Shown in pieces: positions 25,409 through 34,285 of a DNA stretch of 64,000 nucleotides. Position numbers and translations under genes: made by a program. The stretch is taken from the NCBI RefSeq assembly GCF_022354825.1, contig NZ_CP031168.1, positions 5,643,501 through 5,707,500 on the forward strand, given 5' to 3'. The stretch comes from Paenibacillus sp. H1-7. Lineage in GTDB: Bacteria > Bacillota > Bacilli > Paenibacillales > NBRC-103111. Each line of letters begins with the position of its first letter. The stretch's first letter is position 1. A model generated the notes under the pieces. The model saw nothing but the letters and a program-made list of their open reading frames with translations. It was not told the DNA's origin and ran no database searches.

Positions 25409-28400
25409 CTATTCGATATGCAGACGCAAAGTCCGGTCCCCGAGAGACACCGTCTCCATCGTCTCCAGCTCTTCGTAGCGGATGCTGTTTAGCAGCACGT
25501 TGTCCAGCAGCACTTGCTCGAACGCATGCAATGCCGCATGGACCGTTTCATCCGCATCCAGCACCAGATTCACCCTCTTGTCAATAGGCAAAAACAGTTT
25601 TTTCCGGTAGTCCTGCACGGCGCGGACCACTTCACGGACGAGACCTTCCTGCTCCAGCTCTTGTGTAAGCTCCGTATTGAGCGCTACCGTCATGCGGTAA
25701 CCGGACGCGGAGGCGTAACCCGGCTTGGCGGTCTGCTCCACCAGCAAATCCTCCAGCGCTACCTCCACGGTTCCTCCGTCGGCCAAAGGATGGCGGTAGA
25801 CGCCGGCTTTTACGATAGCAGCTGCTTCAGCAGCGGATTTGGAGCGCAGAGCCTGTTGAAGCTCCCCTACGGATTTTCCGAACTTCGGCCCCGCCACCTT
25901 TAAATTCAGCTTCAGCGAAACGTCGACGAAGCCGTTCTCGCTCGTTTCCAGCCGGACCGTTTTTACGTTGATCTCCTCTTCTACAATAGAACCGTACACC
26001 GCCAAATCCAATGGCAGCTCCGTGGACACAATCAGCTCGGATAGCGGCTGCCGCGTCTTGATTCCCGTTTCGTTACGTACGCTGCGGGCAAGCTCCACCA
26101 AATTCCGCACCGTCTCCATGTGCTGCTCCAGCTGCGGATCGATTAAGGCTGCGTCAGACTCGGGATAATCATCCAGATGAACGCTCTGCTTGCTTCCGCC
26201 CAGATTCCGGTATAGATCATCCGATAAGAACGGCGTGTATGGCGCCATCAGCTTCGCTAACGTCAAGAGCACGGTTCTAAGCGTCTGGTAGGCGGCAATC
26301 TTGTCGTCGGACAATCCGCTCCCCCAGAAGCGATCTCTAGAGCGGCGGATATACCAGTTGCTCATCTCGTCGACGAACGATTCGACCGCCTTAGCCGGAT
26401 TCAGGAAATCGTATTCCTGCAGCCCCTTTGATACGGCAGCCAGCAAGCTGTTTAATCGCGACAGAATCCACCGGTCCAATATGCTGCTGCTTGCTCCAGT
26501 CACATGCTCTTCCGGCTTGTAGCCGTCGATCGAAGCATACAGGGTATAGAACGCATGCGTGTTGACAATCGTGTCGATAACTTTCGATTTGGCTTCGGCG
26601 ACGATTTGTCTGGAAAATCTCTTGCTGTTCCATGGCGCGCTGTCGGCGAGCAATGCCCAGCGGAAAGCGTCGGTGCCGAAATCGCCGATAATCTCCCAAG
26701 GGTCGATAACGTTGCCCTTGCTCTTGGACATTTTTTGTCCATTCTCATCCAATATATGACCCGTGGAAAGAACCGCCTTGTACGGCGCCTTGCCGTTAAA
26801 TAACGTGGACACCGCCAGCAAGCTGAAAAACCAGCCGCGCGTCTGATCGATTCCCTCGCATATCATATCCGCCGGGTATTGCCGTTCAAACTGCTCCCGG
26901 TTCTCGAACGGAGTATGGTACTGGGCGAAAGGCATCGAACCGCTGTCGAACCAGACGTCTATCACTTCCGGTGTCCGCTCCATCACCCCGTTCCCGCAAT
27001 GGCCGCAGCGTACCTTGACTTCGTCTACGAACGGTTTATGAAGCTCCAGATTCGCATCGACCGGAGTTACGGCATGGGCTCTCAGCTGTTCGATACTGCC
27101 CGGAACGAATTCGCCCTGACATGACGGGCATACCCATACATTAAGCGGAGTTCCCCAGTACCGGTTCCGGCTTATGTTCCAATCGACCAGCTCCTCGAGA
27201 AACTTGCCGAACCGGCCTTCGCGAATATGGTCCGGGTACCAGTCCAGCTGCCGGTTGTTTGAGATCAATTGCTCTTTGACCGCCGTCGTCTTGATGAACC
27301 AGCTCTCCATCGCATAGTACAGCAGAGGCGATTTGCAGCGCCAGCAGAACGGATAGCTGTGCTCATACTTCTCCTTCGAATAGAGCAGCCCTTTCTCCGC
27401 CAGCAGCTTCACGATATCGACATCGCAATCCTTCACGAACCGGCCGGCGAAATCCGTCACTTCATCGACGTAGCGTCCTGAAGCGTTGACCACGTTCAGC
27501 ATGCTGATGCCGAATTTCATTGCTACCTTGTAGTCGTCTTCCCCGTGAGCGGGTGCTATGTGAACGACCCCAGTACCGCTCGTGTCGGTAACGAAATCGC
27601 CTTCGATCACAACATGAGCGTTCGGTACCTCCACATACCGGAACGGAGGAGTATACTTCAAACCGACCAGCTCGGCGCCGTTCACCTTCCCGACGATTTC
27701 ATAGTCGCCCTTCAAGACGTCTTCCGCCCGATGTTCGGCGACAATCACTGTCTCGTCACCTTGCTTCGCCCTGACGTACGTCAGCTCCCGATTTACGGCA
27801 AGCGCGACGTTCGCAGGCAGCGTCCATGGCGTCGTCGTCCAGGCGAGAATGGATTCGCTGCGGTCCTGCAGCTTGAATTTCACCGTTGCGGACAAATCCT
27901 TCACGTCCTCATAGCCTTGAGCGACCTCGTGCGAGCTGAGCGTGGTTTGACAGCAGGGACAATACGGACTTACGCGGTGCCCTTTGTACAGCAATCCTTT
28001 CTTGTGAATTTCCGCGAGCAAATGCCACACACTTTCGATATACTCGTTTTTCAACGTGATATAAGGATCGTTCATATCCGTCCAGTAGCCTATCGCCTCG
28101 GTCAGCTCGCGCCATTGCCTTTCATACTCGAACACGCTGTCCTTGCACTTTTGGACGAATTCTGCAATCCCGTATTGCTCAATCTCCTGCTTGCCGGAGA
28201 TACCCAGCTGTTTCTCAACGCCGAGCTCTACAGGGAGCCCGTGAGTATCCCATCCTGCTTTACGAACAACCTGATGGCCTGTCATCGTCTTGTAGCGGCA
28301 TATAAAATCTTTGATAACCCTGCCTAACACATGACCGATGTGCGGCGCCCCATTCGCTGTTGGGGGACCTTCATAGAATACGAAGTTTGGTTGTCCCTCC

Positions 28401-28501
28401 CTCTGCTCGATTGAATGCTTGAATGTATGCTCCTTATTCCACTGTTCCAGCACCCGAAGCTCCCGCTGCCGGGCTTTTTCTTTCGGATCCACTTGCCTCA
28501 T
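25409..28501 (-). CDS. ileS: Isoleucyl-tRNA synthetase, type 2 (long form)
   Basis: A 1030-residue class I synthetase. HIGH motif appears as PHIGHVLG near residue 55, KMSKSKGN near 600; CPCC/CPSC/CGHC cysteine pairs sit in the connective peptide; the GWDTHGLP and WISRNR-like (WNISRNRYWGTPL) blocks are Ile-specific. Length and N-terminus fit the eukaryote-like IleS2 class (about 1030-1050 residues) rather than the roughly 920-residue type of B. subtilis. IleS2 enzymes are generally much less sensitive to mupirocin; that is family knowledge, not tested here. Expression is controlled by the T-box leader just upstream. Confidence 0.93.
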   Translation of the reverse strand: MRQVDPKEKARQRELRVLEQWNKEHTFKHSIEQREGQPNFVFYEGPPTANGAPHIGHVLGRVIKDFICRYKTMTGHQVVRKAGWDTHGLPVELGVEKQLGISGKQEIEQYGIAEFVQKCKDSVFEYERQWRELTEAIGYWTDMNDPYITLKNEYIESVWHLLAEIHKKGLLYKGHRVSPYCPCCQTTLSSHEVAQGYEDVKDLSATVKFKLQDRSESILAWTTTPWTLPANVALAVNRELTYVRAKQGDETVIVAEHRAEDVLKGDYEIVGKVNGAELVGLKYTPPFRYVEVPNAHVVIEGDFVTDTSGTGVVHIAPAHGEDDYKVAMKFGISMLNVVNASGRYVDEVTDFAGRFVKDCDVDIVKLLAEKGLLYSKEKYEHSYPFCWRCKSPLLYYAMESWFIKTTAVKEQLISNNRQLDWYPDHIREGRFGKFLEELVDWNISRNRYWGTPLNVWVCPSCQGEFVPGSIEQLRAHAVTPVDANLELHKPFVDEVKVRCGHCGNGVMERTPEVIDVWFDSGSMPFAQYHTPFENREQFERQYPADMICEGIDQTRGWFFSLLAVSTLFNGKAPYKAVLSTGHILDENGQKMSKSKGNVIDPWEIIGDFGTDAFRWALLADSAPWNSKRFSRQIVAEAKSKVIDTIVNTHAFYTLYASIDGYKPEEHVTGASSSILDRWILSRLNSLLAAVSKGLQEYDFLNPAKAVESFVDEMSNWYIRRSRDRFWGSGLSDDKIAAYQTLRTVLLTLAKLMAPYTPFLSDDLYRNLGGSKQSVHLDDYPESDAALIDPQLEQHMETVRNLVELARSVRNETGIKTRQPLSELIVSTELPLDLAVYGSIVEEEINVKTVRLETSENGFVDVSLKLNLKVAGPKFGKSVGELQQALRSKSAAEAAAIVKAGVYRHPLADGGTVEVALEDLLVEQTAKPGYASASGYRMTVALNTELTQELEQEGLVREVVRAVQDYRKKLFLPIDKRVNLVLDADETVHAALHAFEQVLLDNVLLNSIRYEELETMETVSLGDRTLRLHIE

Positions 28502-28535
28502 TGTCCAATCACCTCAAAAAAAAGTATTGTTGAAA

Positions 28536-28828
28536 AACAAAAAAGACCCGTCCCCATAAGGGACGAGTCGTCGCTCGCGTTACCACCCTTGTTCCGTATC
28601 CGCCCTGAATCTCAGGACTGATAACGGCACTCCTCTACGTACTAACATACGCGTTCCTTGTAACGGCGGACCCCCGGTTAAGCTTACTCGTACGAAACTT
28701 TCGGCTTCACTTCTCCGAGATGATTTTCGACTACGACTTGAACACCGGCTTTCAGCAATCACCGGCTCTCTGGGGAACAACATCATAGCGTACTCTTTCT
28801 CGTCATCGAATTTAGTTAGGTTTGCTTT
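28536..28828 (-). promoter_or_regulatory. T-box riboswitch of ileS (tRNA-Ile sensing)
   Basis: The minus-strand leader holds the T-box AAGGGTGGTAACGCGAGC (around 28576-28592), an AG-bulge/terminal-loop segment AGAGAGCCGGTGATTGCTGA, and a specifier region GAAAATCATCTCGGAG. Aligned with the tyrS leader in this window (GAATTACCGTCCGGAG) the specifier is AUC, an isoleucine codon. The TGGT of the T-box would pair with the ACCA end of uncharged tRNA-Ile. A terminator (GACTCGTCCC/GGGGACGGGTC, TTTTTT) follows at 28539-28569. Confidence 0.92.
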
Positions 28829-28833
28829 TTATT

Positions 28834-28862
28834 GTTATAATCCAATTGCTAGCATTTGTCAA
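28834..28862 (-). promoter_or_regulatory. Sigma-A promoter of the ileS T-box transcript
   Basis: TTGACA (28857-28862), 17-bp spacer, TATAAC (28834-28839) on the minus strand; a near-consensus promoter placed about 330 bp before the ileS start. Confidence 0.85.
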
Positions 28863-28911
28863 GAGGCATGCCGCAATTTGTGCGAGGAGCCTGTTCTTTT
28901 ATTTTGAGAAA

Positions 28912-28947
28912 AGAAAAAGGAACCGGCAGGAATAACCCGCCGACTCC
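28912..28947 (-). terminator. Rho-independent terminator after the Gfo/Idh gene
   Basis: Minus strand GGAGTCGGCGGG, five-base loop, CCTGCCGGTTCC, TTTTTC; 12 nt past the stop. Confidence 0.8.
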
Positions 28948-28959
28948 TTAATGAATTGA

Positions 28960-30126
28960 TTAATGAGTACCTCTTACGTCCATTTCCACTTGCTTCGTTT
29001 CTTTTTGGTACGTAGAGTTGTTAATGCGCTCTTGCAGCTTCTCGTAGTACAAGTCCTCATTGATAGGCAAGTCTACCCAGTTGTCGGTCCAGGAAGACAA
29101 ATGCATCGCGTTCGACAGCGTCAAGCCTTTGATGCCTTCCTCGCCTGGCGCCAGCAGCTTCTCGCCTTTCAAGATGTGGTTGACGAAGTTTTGGGTAATG
29201 CCTTTGTGTCCAGGGCCTGGAGCGCCTTTAATCGGAATCTCGCATTTCCATACTTCTGGAGAACCGAAGCCGCCTTTGAACTCACGGTTGAACTCAGGCT
29301 CAGGAGTACGCAAACGCCAGAACGTCAGCTTCTCATCCTCGATTACGATTTTGCCGCGGTCGCCTGTGACTTCGAAACGGTTCGTTCCCGGAGCTTCGCC
29401 AGTCGTAGTTACGAACAAGCCGGTTGCCCCGTTCTCGTATTCTACATAAGCCGTTACGTCGTCTTCCACTTCGATGTTACGGTATTTACCGAAACCGCAA
29501 AATGCTCTGACGCGTTTTGGCATCATGTCGATCGTCCACTGCCACAAGTCCAGCTGATGCGGGTCTTGGTTAATCAGAACGCCGCCGCCTTCGCCGGCCC
29601 ATGTAGCGCGCCAGCCGCCGGAATCATAGTAGCTTTGCGAGCGGTACCAGTTCGTAATGATCCAGTTCGTGCGGCGGACTTCGCCCAATTCACCGGAGCT
29701 GATAAGATCTCTCAGCTTTTGGTACAGAGGGTTTGTCCGTTGATTATACATAATTCCGAAGGCTTTGCCGGATTTCGCAGCAGCTTCGTTCATTTCCCGT
29801 ACTTGCTTCGTATACACGCCGGCCGGCTTCTCAACCAGCACGTGGTACCCGTGTTGGAACGCCTGAATAGCCGATACCGGATGATCATAGTGAGGCGTTG
29901 CTACGATAACAGCGTCGAAGGCTCTGGAAGCGAAGAAAGCTTCGAGATTGTCGAACAGCTGAATGTTCTTGTTTCCATGATTTGCTCTAACCCAGTCCAG
30001 TCGGGATGCATCTGTATCCACAATGGCGGTCAGCTCTGCGCCTTTGACAGCGTTGTCTACCAAATAACCCGTATGGCCTTTACCCATGTTGCCCACACCG
30101 ATCAATCCGATGCGCACTTTGTCCAT
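28960..30126 (-). CDS. Gfo/Idh/MocA family NAD(P)-dependent oxidoreductase
   Basis: A 388-residue protein. The N-terminal Rossmann domain starts KVRIGLIGVGNMGKGH; the family motif EKPAG lies near residue 99, and the catalytic-domain block GGGVLINQDPHQLDLWQW contains the conserved Asp and His. These enzymes oxidise or epimerise sugars and inositols; the substrate cannot be told from sequence, and neighbours do not help because the gene is a single transcription unit with its own promoter and terminator. ATG follows GGCAGGGGAC. Confidence 0.88.
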   Translation of the reverse strand: MDKVRIGLIGVGNMGKGHTGYLVDNAVKGAELTAIVDTDASRLDWVRANHGNKNIQLFDNLEAFFASRAFDAVIVATPHYDHPVSAIQAFQHGYHVLVEKPAGVYTKQVREMNEAAAKSGKAFGIMYNQRTNPLYQKLRDLISSGELGEVRRTNWIITNWYRSQSYYDSGGWRATWAGEGGGVLINQDPHQLDLWQWTIDMMPKRVRAFCGFGKYRNIEVEDDVTAYVEYENGATGLFVTTTGEAPGTNRFEVTGDRGKIVIEDEKLTFWRLRTPEPEFNREFKGGFGSPEVWKCEIPIKGAPGPGHKGITQNFVNHILKGEKLLAPGEEGIKGLTLSNAMHLSSWTDNWVDLPINEDLYYEKLQERINNSTYQKETKQVEMDVRGTH

Positions 30127-30189
30127 TCGTGTCCCCTGCCTCTCGATTCATATTCGATACTATGTAAGCGCATTTTCGCTTGCCTCTTC

Positions 30190-30218
30190 ATTATATATTG
30201 CACACGTGAACATTACAA
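30190..30218 (-). promoter_or_regulatory. Sigma-A promoter of the Gfo/Idh gene
   Basis: TTGTAA (30213-30218), 17-bp spacer, TATAAT (30190-30195) on the minus strand, about 63 bp before the start codon. Confidence 0.7.
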
Positions 30219-30221
30219 TAT

Positions 30222-30268
30222 AAAAAAAGAGAAAATCGCACCTCTTTTCGCAAGGCCGACCTTCTCTG
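30222..30268 (-). terminator. Rho-independent terminator after the CBS gene
   Basis: Minus strand AGAGAAGGTCG pairs (two G-U) with CGATTTTCTCT, followed by TTTTTT. Starts 10 nt past the stop of the CBS gene and overlaps the next gene's upstream promoter region. Confidence 0.7.
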
Positions 30269-30278
30269 CGGCAAATGG

Positions 30279-30719
30279 TTATCGCACCGTCGCTTTATCT
30301 TTTTCGGAAATTTGACTCAGCGCTTCTCCCGCTTCGTCTTCGAATTTATCGCGTACCGCCAGGTCGCCGATCGAAACGATTCCGACCAGCTCACCGTTCT
30401 CGCATACAGGCAAACGGCGGATTTGCTGGCTGGCCATCAGCTTCACCGCTTCATCCACCGTCGTTTCCGGCGTAGCAGTCGTAATTTGGTTGCTGCTCAT
30501 GACTTCCTTCACCGCAGTGGAACCTTCCTTCTTATCGGCAAAGCCGCGAATGACAAGGTCGCGGTCGGTGATTACGCCGATCAGCTTCTTGCCTTCAACG
30601 ACAGGAATAAAGCCGGTATCCTCCTGCTTCATCTTAACAGCAACCTCATATACGTTATCCAGCAAGGTGACGGTAGCGCAATCCTTCGTCATAATTTCCT
30701 TCAAGGTTCTAGAATTCAA
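30279..30719 (-). CDS. Tandem CBS-domain protein
   Basis: A 146-residue protein consisting of two CBS motifs (about residues 8-60 and 72-125; GFIPVVEGKKLIGVITDRDL, RRLPVCENGELVGIVSIGDL). Such pairs form a Bateman module that binds adenosyl nucleotides. No enzyme domain is attached, so it may be a stand-alone sensor; B. subtilis YhcV/YlbB-like proteins and AcuB are of this kind, but it is far from the acs-acu genes. Start is TTG at 30719 behind GGGAGGGATTATTC; the tail is rich in Glu and Ala. Confidence 0.85.
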   Translation of the reverse strand: MNSRTLKEIMTKDCATVTLLDNVYEVAVKMKQEDTGFIPVVEGKKLIGVITDRDLVIRGFADKKEGSTAVKEVMSSNQITTATPETTVDEAVKLMASQQIRRLPVCENGELVGIVSIGDLAVRDKFEDEAGEALSQISEKDKATVR

Positions 30720-30849
30720 GAATAATCCCTCCCGAAAAAGTTAGTCTCGGACAGACGCACACGGATGGTGCCGCTGCTCTTGCACCGCAGACATAGATTC
30801 TCCTTAAACCCTGCTCGCCATGCGCCTTGAAGGCTGTCACATATCGGCA

Positions 30850-32016
30850 TTACATCCTTTTTTGACAGTCGGACACCATGCTGATGAACAGCTTGGCCGC
30901 CACGGCCATCGACGCCTCATCGATATCGAATTTCGGGTGATGATGCGGATGAACGATTCCCTGCTCCACGTTTCCCGCGCCTACGAACATGAAGCAGCCC
31001 TTTTTATGATGCAAATAATAAGCGAAATCCTCTCCCGCCATAATTAGCGGCGAAGGCTTTACATCTGCCGCATGCGCGCCTGCGCGGAAGAATCGCTCCG
31101 CTTCCCCTTCATCATTAATAACCGGCGGATAGCCTAGCTTATAATCAATCGCGAAGTCCGCCCCATGCATTCGGCATGTTTGCTCAACCATTGTTTCGAG
31201 CCGCGCCTTGACTTCCATTCTAAGCTCGGGATCGAACGTCCGTACGGTTCCGTTCAGCATCGCTCTTTCTGCGATGACATTGAAGCTCGATCCGCTGTGA
31301 AACGATCCTACCGACACAACACAGGGCTGGGTTGGATCGACGGTACGGCTTACGATAGTCTGCAGATTGACCACAAGATGGGACGCAATTGCAATGCTAT
31401 CCACCGTCTCGTGCGGAAGCCCTCCGTGGCCGCCTTTTCCTTTGACCACGATCTCGAATTCGTCCGCCGCGGCCATAATCGGCCCCGCCTTGCAATAAGC
31501 CGTTCCCACAGGAAATGGCGTCCACAGGTGGATGCCGTATACGTAATCGACATCATCCAGCGCTCCATCCTGAATCATGCTGTTCGCACCGCCCGGAGAC
31601 AGCTCCTCCGCGTGCTGGAACAAAAACACCACATCTCCGTTCAGCTTGTCGCGATGCTCGGCCATAATTTTGGCGACGCCGAGCAGTGTCGCCGTATGCG
31701 CATCATGCCCGCATGCATGCATAACGCCGGATACCTTCGAAGAAAACTCGCATTGCTTCTCGTCTTGAATCGGCAAAGCATCCATATCGGCACGCAAGGC
31801 GACCGTTGGCCCGTCTCCATTACCATGCAGCCGTCCGACAACCCCGTTGCCGCCGACTCCGGTACGGACCTCGATCCCCCATTCCTGCAAATGCTTGGCT
31901 ACATACGCGGCTGTCTCCTTCTCGTGATAGGACAGCTCCGGATGCTGGTGCAAATATCTGCGCCAGCCCACCATTTCCGGATATAACAGATCCACCTTCT
32001 CCAATAAGGTTTCCAT
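30850..32016 (-). CDS. M20 family metallo-amidohydrolase
   Basis: A 388-residue M20D-type hydrolase. Metal-binding blocks are RADMDALPI (about 75-83), HACGHDAH (about 101-108), HAEELSPGG and the late GEDFAYYL; the dimerisation domain (GKGGHGGLPHETVD) lies between. Relatives cleave N-acetyl or N-acyl amino acids, indole-acetyl-amino acids or hippurate. Specificity is unclear. ATG follows GGAGGTAATAGCGT. It is a single gene divergent from yugN-ftsW. Confidence 0.9.
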   Translation of the reverse strand: METLLEKVDLLYPEMVGWRRYLHQHPELSYHEKETAAYVAKHLQEWGIEVRTGVGGNGVVGRLHGNGDGPTVALRADMDALPIQDEKQCEFSSKVSGVMHACGHDAHTATLLGVAKIMAEHRDKLNGDVVFLFQHAEELSPGGANSMIQDGALDDVDYVYGIHLWTPFPVGTAYCKAGPIMAAADEFEIVVKGKGGHGGLPHETVDSIAIASHLVVNLQTIVSRTVDPTQPCVVSVGSFHSGSSFNVIAERAMLNGTVRTFDPELRMEVKARLETMVEQTCRMHGADFAIDYKLGYPPVINDEGEAERFFRAGAHAADVKPSPLIMAGEDFAYYLHHKKGCFMFVGAGNVEQGIVHPHHHPKFDIDEASMAVAAKLFISMVSDCQKRM

Positions 32017-32151
32017 ACGCTATTACCTCCGGTTTTTTCTTTCTTTTTCAGCTTATTTTTCATTTTACCAAATGCCCGGCTTTGTTTCATCCATGTGTCA
32101 CAAGAATTTCAAATTTTTGTTGCGAGTTCACTTGGACATTTTGCATTAGGC

Positions 32152-32180
32152 TTGCACAACTCTGGGAAACATACTATCAT
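32152..32180 (+). promoter_or_regulatory. Promoter of yugN-ftsW
   Basis: TTGCAC (32152-32157), 17-bp spacer, TATCAT (32175-32180); 50 bp before the GTG start of yugN. Confidence 0.55.
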
Positions 32181-32230
32181 GAATAAAGAATTAGAATTGA
32201 TGTACTTGACTTTCTAGGAGGGCTTTACTA

Positions 32231-32572
32231 GTGATTATTGAAAACAGCGGATTAAAAGGGCTTAAAAGCGATCTTGCCCATTTAGATGAAGCAACGGCAA
32301 AGCTTGGTTTTGTTCGTTGGCAGTGGGAATACTATCGTGCCACTTACGACCTGAAAATTGAAGGCAACGGTAAGGAATATTTCTTGCGCATGAACACCCG
32401 CGTAGAATCCGGCAAGCTGGAATCGCCTTACGCTATTCTTTACATAGAAGACCTTTACATCGGGGTTGCGACATTCCCTCACGGTCTGGACTATCAGTCT
32501 TCGATTCCAGATTCCATTATGAAAATCGCGCAGCAAAAGCTTGCCCAGCTGAAAACCGAATTGTCCGAATAA
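32231..32572 (+). CDS. yugN: YugN-like family protein
   Basis: A 113-residue soluble protein starting with GTG behind AGGAGGG. The pattern LDEATAKLGFVRWQWEYYRATYD and the later ESPYAILYIEDLYIGVATFPHG agree with the YugN-like family of Bacilli, whose role is unknown. It is separated from ftsW by 12 bp and should be in the same transcript, which hints at a link to growth or cell envelope but does not prove one. Confidence 0.75.
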   Translation: MIIENSGLKGLKSDLAHLDEATAKLGFVRWQWEYYRATYDLKIEGNGKEYFLRMNTRVESGKLESPYAILYIEDLYIGVATFPHGLDYQSSIPDSIMKIAQQKLAQLKTELSE

Positions 32573-32584
32573 GCGGAGGTCATC

Positions 32585-33754
32585 ATGACTCCCCCGCGCA
32601 GAGGAACGCCGGATTTTTTGCTGCTTTTTTTAACGTTTTCGCTAGTATGTTTCGGATTGGCTATGGTATTCAGCGCGAGTATGGGATATGTACGCATTGA
32701 CCCGAAGACGAAGATTGCGTTCAACGATCCATCGTATTTGGTTATTCGTCAGGCTATATCCATTGCATTGGGTACTATAGCCATGTTTTTTTGTATGAAC
32801 ATTGATTTCCGCAAGCTGAAAAACTGGGTTCGGCCTATGTTTGTCGTTGTGGTCATCATGCTCCTGCTCGTTCCCATTATAGGCAATGAAGTAAACGGTG
32901 CCAAAAGCTGGTTTATTATCGCCGGGTTCGGTATACAGCCCGCCGAGTTTGCCAAGCTTTCGGTTATTTTGTATCTTGCCTCGCTTATATCCAAGAAAGA
33001 CGAACGGATCGAGGATTTTAAGAAAGGGCTTCTCCCAGCCTTGCTTATCGTCGGCTTCATATGCGCGCTCATTATGCTGCAGCCCGATCTCGGTTCGACC
33101 ATGATATTGCTGCTATGCTCTGCTACTATTATTGTTGTCAGCGGCGCGAGACTAAAGCATATTTTTAATCTTACGCTAGCAGCGGCCGGTATGCTTTCCG
33201 TCATTATTACAGTTTATGTGATCAGTAAGGGCGGAGAAAGCTACCGAATCGACCGGTTCAAGTCGTTCATGAACCCGTGGGCGGATCCGGAAGGTACCGG
33301 GTATCATCTGATCCAATCGCTGTACGCGTTCGGACACGGAGGATTTTCCGGCGCCGGCTTCGGACAAGGCATCCAAAAGCTGCATTATTTGCCCGAGGCT
33401 CATAATGACTTCATCTTCGCCATTATTGGCGAGGAGCTCGGATTTGTCGGGGCTTCCCTGTTTATCATCATCTACCTGGCCTTCTTATGGCGAGGATTGA
33501 CGGTTGCCGTACGATGCGACGACCGCTTCGGAACGCTTGCCGGCGTAGGCATCATCGGAATGATCAGTATTCAGGCCTTAATCAATCTCGGCGGCGTAAC
33601 CGGCAGCATCCCGCTCACCGGCGTAACACTTCCGCTGATCAGCTACGGAGGATCCTCCATGCTAGTTACGTTGATCAGCATCGGAATTTTACTCAGCTTA
33701 TCGCGAGAACATAATAAGCCGGATAAAGAAACGTCAACGAAAAAGAGAGCCTGA
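32585..33754 (+). CDS. ftsW: FtsW/RodA/SpoVE family SEDS glycosyltransferase
   Basis: A 389-residue integral membrane protein with about ten TM segments. Family hallmarks are NGAKSWF, the loop with YGLFG-like FAFGHGGFSGAGFGQG equivalents (YAFGHGGFSGAGFG), LPEAHNDFIFAIIGEE with the aspartate that is catalytic in RodA, and the terminal LPLISYGGSSM. SEDS proteins polymerise lipid II into glycan strands together with a class B PBP. FtsW versus RodA versus SpoVE cannot be settled; I favour FtsW from the C-terminal block and general context. Confidence 0.85.
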   Translation: MTPPRRGTPDFLLLFLTFSLVCFGLAMVFSASMGYVRIDPKTKIAFNDPSYLVIRQAISIALGTIAMFFCMNIDFRKLKNWVRPMFVVVVIMLLLVPIIGNEVNGAKSWFIIAGFGIQPAEFAKLSVILYLASLISKKDERIEDFKKGLLPALLIVGFICALIMLQPDLGSTMILLLCSATIIVVSGARLKHIFNLTLAAAGMLSVIITVYVISKGGESYRIDRFKSFMNPWADPEGTGYHLIQSLYAFGHGGFSGAGFGQGIQKLHYLPEAHNDFIFAIIGEELGFVGASLFIIIYLAFLWRGLTVAVRCDDRFGTLAGVGIIGMISIQALINLGGVTGSIPLTGVTLPLISYGGSSMLVTLISIGILLSLSREHNKPDKETSTKKRA

Positions 33755-33775
33755 ACCGGCTCTCTTTATTTTTGT
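33742..33775 (+). terminator. Rho-independent terminator of yugN-ftsW
   Basis: AAAGAGAGCC, six-base loop, GGCTCTCTTT then ATTTTTG; it overlaps the ftsW stop codon. Confidence 0.88.
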
Positions 33776-33810
33776 TTGCGTATGTAGTAAGGCTAGTTCG
33801 ACATTCTCGT

Positions 33811-34197
33811 CTATTTTACGCGCTGCGGATCTTCCGCTACGACAGCCTCTTCCTCGCGGAATGCGACGCCTTCCACTTTGACATTGACTTCGACTACGGA
33901 GAGACCGGTCATATTCTCAACCGCATCGCGAACGTTGAGCTGCAAATCGCGGCAAACTTCCTGAATTTTGCTTCCGTAGTGGACAATGACCCGCAAATCA
34001 ATAGCTGCTTCCACCTGACCTACTTCGACAGAAACACCTTTTTGTACGTTTTTGCCGCTAAGCCGTTTGGCCAAACCTTCGGAAATGCCTCCCGACATCG
34101 CGGCGATCCCAGGAGTCTCCAACGCAGCTAATCCTGCGATTGTCGAAACGACATCATCTGAAATGCGAATAAGACCTGATTGAATTTCTTCGGACAT
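33811..34197 (-). CDS. Asp23/Gls24 family envelope stress protein
   Basis: A 128-residue protein starting MSEEIQSGLIRISDDVVSTI, followed by LAALETPGIAAMSGGISEGL and VEAAIDLRVIVHYGSKIQEV, which are the typical Asp23 (YqhY/YloU) blocks. The family is linked to envelope stress and, for YqhY, to acetyl-CoA carboxylase control. The C-terminal tail is acidic. The ATG at 34197 is chosen because AAGGAG precedes it; a GTG three codons upstream overlaps the ribosome site. Single gene. Confidence 0.88.
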   Translation of the reverse strand: MSEEIQSGLIRISDDVVSTIAGLAALETPGIAAMSGGISEGLAKRLSGKNVQKGVSVEVGQVEAAIDLRVIVHYGSKIQEVCRDLQLNVRDAVENMTGLSVVEVNVKVEGVAFREEEAVVAEDPQRVK

Positions 34198-34285
34198 ACG
34201 GATCACTCCTTATGGGTTATAGTTCCATTGTAATGACTTCCCAAGTGGAAAGCAACTTGTCCGAAAACGGACTTACCTTTCACGT

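Noticed and set aside
30163-30178. cre-like half site TGTAAGCGCATTTTCG upstream of the Gfo/Idh gene
   Set aside because: The left half matches the cre consensus but the right half does not; too weak to call.
28963-30315. A 450-codon plus-strand frame opposite the Gfo/Idh gene
   Set aside because: Its codon pattern mirrors the real gene on the other strand, composition is His/Arg/Val rich without domains, and no ribosome site precedes it. The same holds for the long antisense frames at 3113-4081 and 61889-62986.
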